The translations under genes were made by a program, and so were the position numbers. DNA of 64,000 nucleotides. Origin: Verrucomicrobiales bacterium. GTDB taxonomy: Bacteria > Verrucomicrobiota > Verrucomicrobiia > Limisphaerales > CAIMTB01. How positions within the stretch are numbered: the first letter of the stretch is position 1; each line of letters begins with the position of its first letter. The notes beneath the pieces were generated by a model, which was given only the letters and a program-made list of their open reading frames with translations, was not told the DNA's origin and made no database searches. The stretch covers positions 1 to 64,000 of the forward strand of contig JAEUHG010000028.1 in assembly GCA_016795425.1 (NCBI GenBank), given 5' to 3'. Shown piece by piece: positions 61,805 to 64,000 of this stretch.

Positions 61805-63535
61805 TCAGGTCGGCTTCTTGGGATTCAGGGCGGCGTCCAGCACCTGATCGAGATCGATCAAGGAATCCCGCGAAGGTCGTTCCGGTGGCTGGGGGCGTCG
61901 TTCGGGGCGTTTCGCGGGTTGGGGTGCGCGTGAGGTCGGTTTGGGATGGGTGGCAGCTGCTGAGGGCGGCGGCACCGGCGTGACGACTCGGCGTTCCGAG
62001 GCGGGAGCTTCGGCGAGCACGCGAGCCTTGGCCGCGAACCGTTCCTGGGCGGCGGCGAAGGTGAGGCGGGAATTCAGAAAGGGACGCAACCAATCGCGAA
62101 CTCGATCGCCGGCTTCGGCGTTCTCCTCCCACTCCAAAACGGTGGCGGAACCGGCCTTGGAGAGGGTTCGGATGGCGCTCGGGTCCAGGCCTCCGATGCC
62201 GGCCACGAGCAAGCACCAATCCGAGGTGGGGCGGGCCTTCTCCTCGGCGGGAAGACGGAAAAAGGCGCGTTCACCTTGAACCCAGAGGAGCCAGTTTTGT
62301 CGGCGGTCCCTTTGGATCCTATCGAGAAGCAGGTCCGCGTTGAGATACAACGGGTCGGCATTCGCCGCGCGTTGCTGGCGCAGCGCCTCGGGCTCGGGAC
62401 CGAACAGTCGCACCCGGCCGGTTCCCGCGAGATGCGCCTTCAGGAGGCGTTCGATCTCCGCGCCTTCGGCCGGCAAAGGGAGGTCGAGAAGTTCGGCCAG
62501 TCGGCTGGGGAGATCGCTCATGGCCGGTTCGTCGACCAATTGAAGTCCGCGCGATTCAGCCAAGGCCAGGGTCGCGGGGCGGCATCGAAGGGTCGGTCGC
62601 AACAGGATCCATTCAGGGGAAAGCGGTTTGAGGCGACTTCGCAGGCGAACGGCCTGGTCCATCTCGGCGATCCATGTGGCGTCGCTCTCGGCATCGGAAT
62701 CCTGTGGCGCCGCGGCGCCGCCCAGGAAGGTATCGATAATAATGAATCGGCCTCCGGCATGGATGGAGATCCATTCGACGCGCCTCGCGCCGGCATTCTC
62801 CGGCGGGATGGTGCCGCGCCCGATGGAGGCTCCTTCGCGGAGCATGATGCGGATAAGGTCCGCAATGAACCATTGGAAGAGGGTGCTTTCGGTGGCGGCG
62901 CCGACTTCGAGTTGGACGGATGCGAGCGCATTGCGCCAGTGCCAGTCGTTTTGGATCGCCGCCTGAACCACCGGCACCAGCGGCAACGCGGCGGTCGGTG
63001 GTGGCAGAACCTGCCAGGAACCGCTACCGGCGGGTGTCACGGCACGGATCAGATCGGCCGCCATGAATCGGTCGGTGACGCCTCGTTGAATGTCGGGCAA
63101 TGCCTTGGCGGCAGGATTCCCTGCGTCGTCCCGAATCCATTCGGTCCATCCTCCGGTTCGGGACCGGGTCCAAACGCGGATGTTCTCGCGTCCGAGCCAA
63201 GGATCGATGCCCCAGGCTTCCCAACCTGCGGCGTTGTCCAGGCAAATCACCCAACGCTGATCCGGGTCGTCCGGCGTGATCCAAGAGGCCAACTGTGCGC
63301 GCAGGTCCGCCGGCGTCGGCGTTCCGCGTTTCAGCTCCAGCTTCATTTCGGGCTGGGCGACACGGGCCAGGCGTTCCAGGGCATCACCCGGGGAGATCGC
63401 CAGGTCGTACGCGGCGGATTGGTAGATGGAGAGACGGGTGAGGGTCTCGCCCGTGGAAAGAAAATGGGCGAAACACTGAAGCCCCGGCCAGAGGGTGTCT
63501 TCAGCGACAACGACAAGATGCAACGACGTCGACAT
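61805..63535 (-). CDS. Protein of unknown function; possible degenerate CARF-nuclease (Card1/DUF1887-like)
   Basis: 576 residues, ATG 63535. The N-terminal ~140 residues start with an alternating beta/alpha pattern (LHLVVVAEDT ... WVICLDN). At 99-107 they have LDNAAGWEA, where CARF proteins carry an N-x-x-GGTK-like motif. A middle part (about 215-350) has TLFQWFIADLIRIML, then RRVEWISIHAGGRFIIIDTFL, then a helical end (ALAESRGLQLVDE ... LPSRLAELL). This matches the layout of a PD-(D/E)xK nuclease in Card1-type proteins. However, the D...ExK residues read E254...D268-T-F, so the lysine is missing. An added domain and a Pro-rich tail (about 505-560) follow. The family link is my pattern reading and is uncertain; it could be another alpha/beta protein. 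It lies 37 bases after the partial membrane gene. Confidence 0.4.
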   Translation of the reverse strand: MSTSLHLVVVAEDTLWPGLQCFAHFLSTGETLTRLSIYQSAAYDLAISPGDALERLARVAQPEMKLELKRGTPTPADLRAQLASWITPDDPDQRWVICLDNAAGWEAWGIDPWLGRENIRVWTRSRTGGWTEWIRDDAGNPAAKALPDIQRGVTDRFMAADLIRAVTPAGSGSWQVLPPPTAALPLVPVVQAAIQNDWHWRNALASVQLEVGAATESTLFQWFIADLIRIMLREGASIGRGTIPPENAGARRVEWISIHAGGRFIIIDTFLGGAAAPQDSDAESDATWIAEMDQAVRLRSRLKPLSPEWILLRPTLRCRPATLALAESRGLQLVDEPAMSDLPSRLAELLDLPLPAEGAEIERLLKAHLAGTGRVRLFGPEPEALRQQRAANADPLYLNADLLLDRIQRDRRQNWLLWVQGERAFFRLPAEEKARPTSDWCLLVAGIGGLDPSAIRTLSKAGSATVLEWEENAEAGDRVRDWLRPFLNSRLTFAAAQERFAAKARVLAEAPASERRVVTPVPPPSAAATHPKPTSRAPQPAKRPERRPQPPERPSRDSLIDLDQVLDAALNPKKPT

Positions 63536-63572
63536 ACGGAACGGCGACAGTGTCGCCGACCGCTGTCAGGAC

Positions 63573-64000
63573 TCAAGGCGGCAGGAGGAAGGCGGCAAGG
63601 TGGGCCACGGCGGTATGCCCGATCCAGGATTCATCGATCACCAGGCGCCGAAGGGTGCCGACGACGGCCAGAAAGAGCCCGAAAATCGCCTCGTCCCCGT
63701 TCATGTCGCGGGGATTCCAATCGACATTCGCGACCTGCCACGGGTGCAGGACCGCGAGGACGGCGAGCAGCGTGGCGGCGGTTCCAATCAAGCCTGCGAC
63801 CAGTCCCAACCCCTTGTCGACATGGCCACAAGGAAGCACAGAGAGCAGGCGTTCTCCGAAGGCGACCCGCAGGCGGTGGATGGCAATGGCGATGCCGATC
63901 GCGGCGATGGTGTAGGCCAGGCAGGCGGCCAGGGCGTTGGAGAAGTGCCCGACCTGTATGAAGGTGGCCGTGAGAGGACCGGCCAGCGCCGGGCCAATCA
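63573..64000 (-). CDS. Integral membrane protein of unknown family (5'-partial)
   Basis: The frame is open from the right window edge to TGA at 63573-63575, with 141 residues visible. Hydrophobic segments include NALAACLAYTIAAIGIAIAI, GLVAGLIGTAATLLAVLAVL, AIFGLFLAVVG and TAVAHLAAFLL, so at least three or four membrane helices are likely. Between the second and third is a short polar loop with DWNPRDMNGDE. No family was recognised. It is co-directional with, and 37 bases from, the 576-residue gene, so the two are probably cotranscribed. Confidence 0.7.
   Translation of the reverse strand, partial: IGPALAGPLTATFIQVGHFSNALAACLAYTIAAIGIAIAIHRLRVAFGERLLSVLPCGHVDKGLGLVAGLIGTAATLLAVLAVLHPWQVANVDWNPRDMNGDEAIFGLFLAVVGTLRRLVIDESWIGHTAVAHLAAFLLPP

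Noticed and set aside
62276-63961. 561-residue + strand open frame opposite the 576-residue gene
   Set aside because: It crosses two well-formed - strand genes, is rich in Gly and Arg, and has no recognisable domain.

Overview
The window looks like a chromosomal piece of a high-GC member of the Verrucomicrobiota, probably of the Limisphaerales/Pedosphaera kind. The grounds are a PEP-CTERM protein of a type common in that group, secreted proteins ending in a short 'ES..L..W ... RFYRL' module, a Tat-exported Gfo/Idh/MocA oxidoreductase next to a DUF5010-like secreted protein, and a giant mosaic RTX/Calx-beta protein of the planctomycete-verrucomicrobial sort. This assignment is inference from gene content. 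No rRNA, tRNA, CRISPR array, insertion sequence or phage gene was seen.

Region 1 (1-45090, + strand) is one uninterrupted reading frame, open at the left edge, encoding at least 15,029 residues. It is a secreted or surface beta-rich mosaic. In order it contains: the last blade of an FG-GAP propeller; about twelve ~137-residue 'GPYxRV' modules with a seven-bladed FG-GAP propeller set into one linker; a pair of Ig-like modules; an amphipathic beta tract; about nine more Ig-like modules; a second amphipathic beta tract; scattered RTX patches; alpha-helical inserts; a GGE-motif stretch; 'LTGLGM' RTX-like modules; Calx-beta-like domains; about seventeen copies of a ~90-residue small module; an eleven-copy ~60-residue RTX array; a Trp/His-rich segment; a PKD-like domain; two canonical RTX nonapeptide blocks; and a short conserved-type C-terminal tail. 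Several modules are nested inside others.

Region 2 (45151-53549) holds seven ordinary genes. They encode a PEP-CTERM protein, a Tat-exported Gfo/Idh/MocA oxidoreductase, a DUF5010-like secreted protein, a secreted two-repeat protein of unknown function, an exported intradiol-dioxygenase-like protein, a HAD phosphatase/phosphomutase and a small nucleotidyltransferase-fold protein. A REP-like inverted repeat lies between the last two.

Region 3 (53607-61740, - strand) is a five-gene operon: a YtrA-type GntR repressor, an ABC ATPase and three paralogous ABC-2-like permeases with unusual conserved C-terminal tails. A clear sigma70-type promoter overlaps a 20-bp palindrome just upstream of the repressor, which fits autoregulation of the whole exporter operon.

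Region 4 (61805-64000, - strand) has a 576-residue protein whose layout resembles a CARF plus PD-(D/E)xK (Card1/DUF1887-like) protein with both key motifs degenerate. Upstream of it is a partial membrane protein cut by the window edge.
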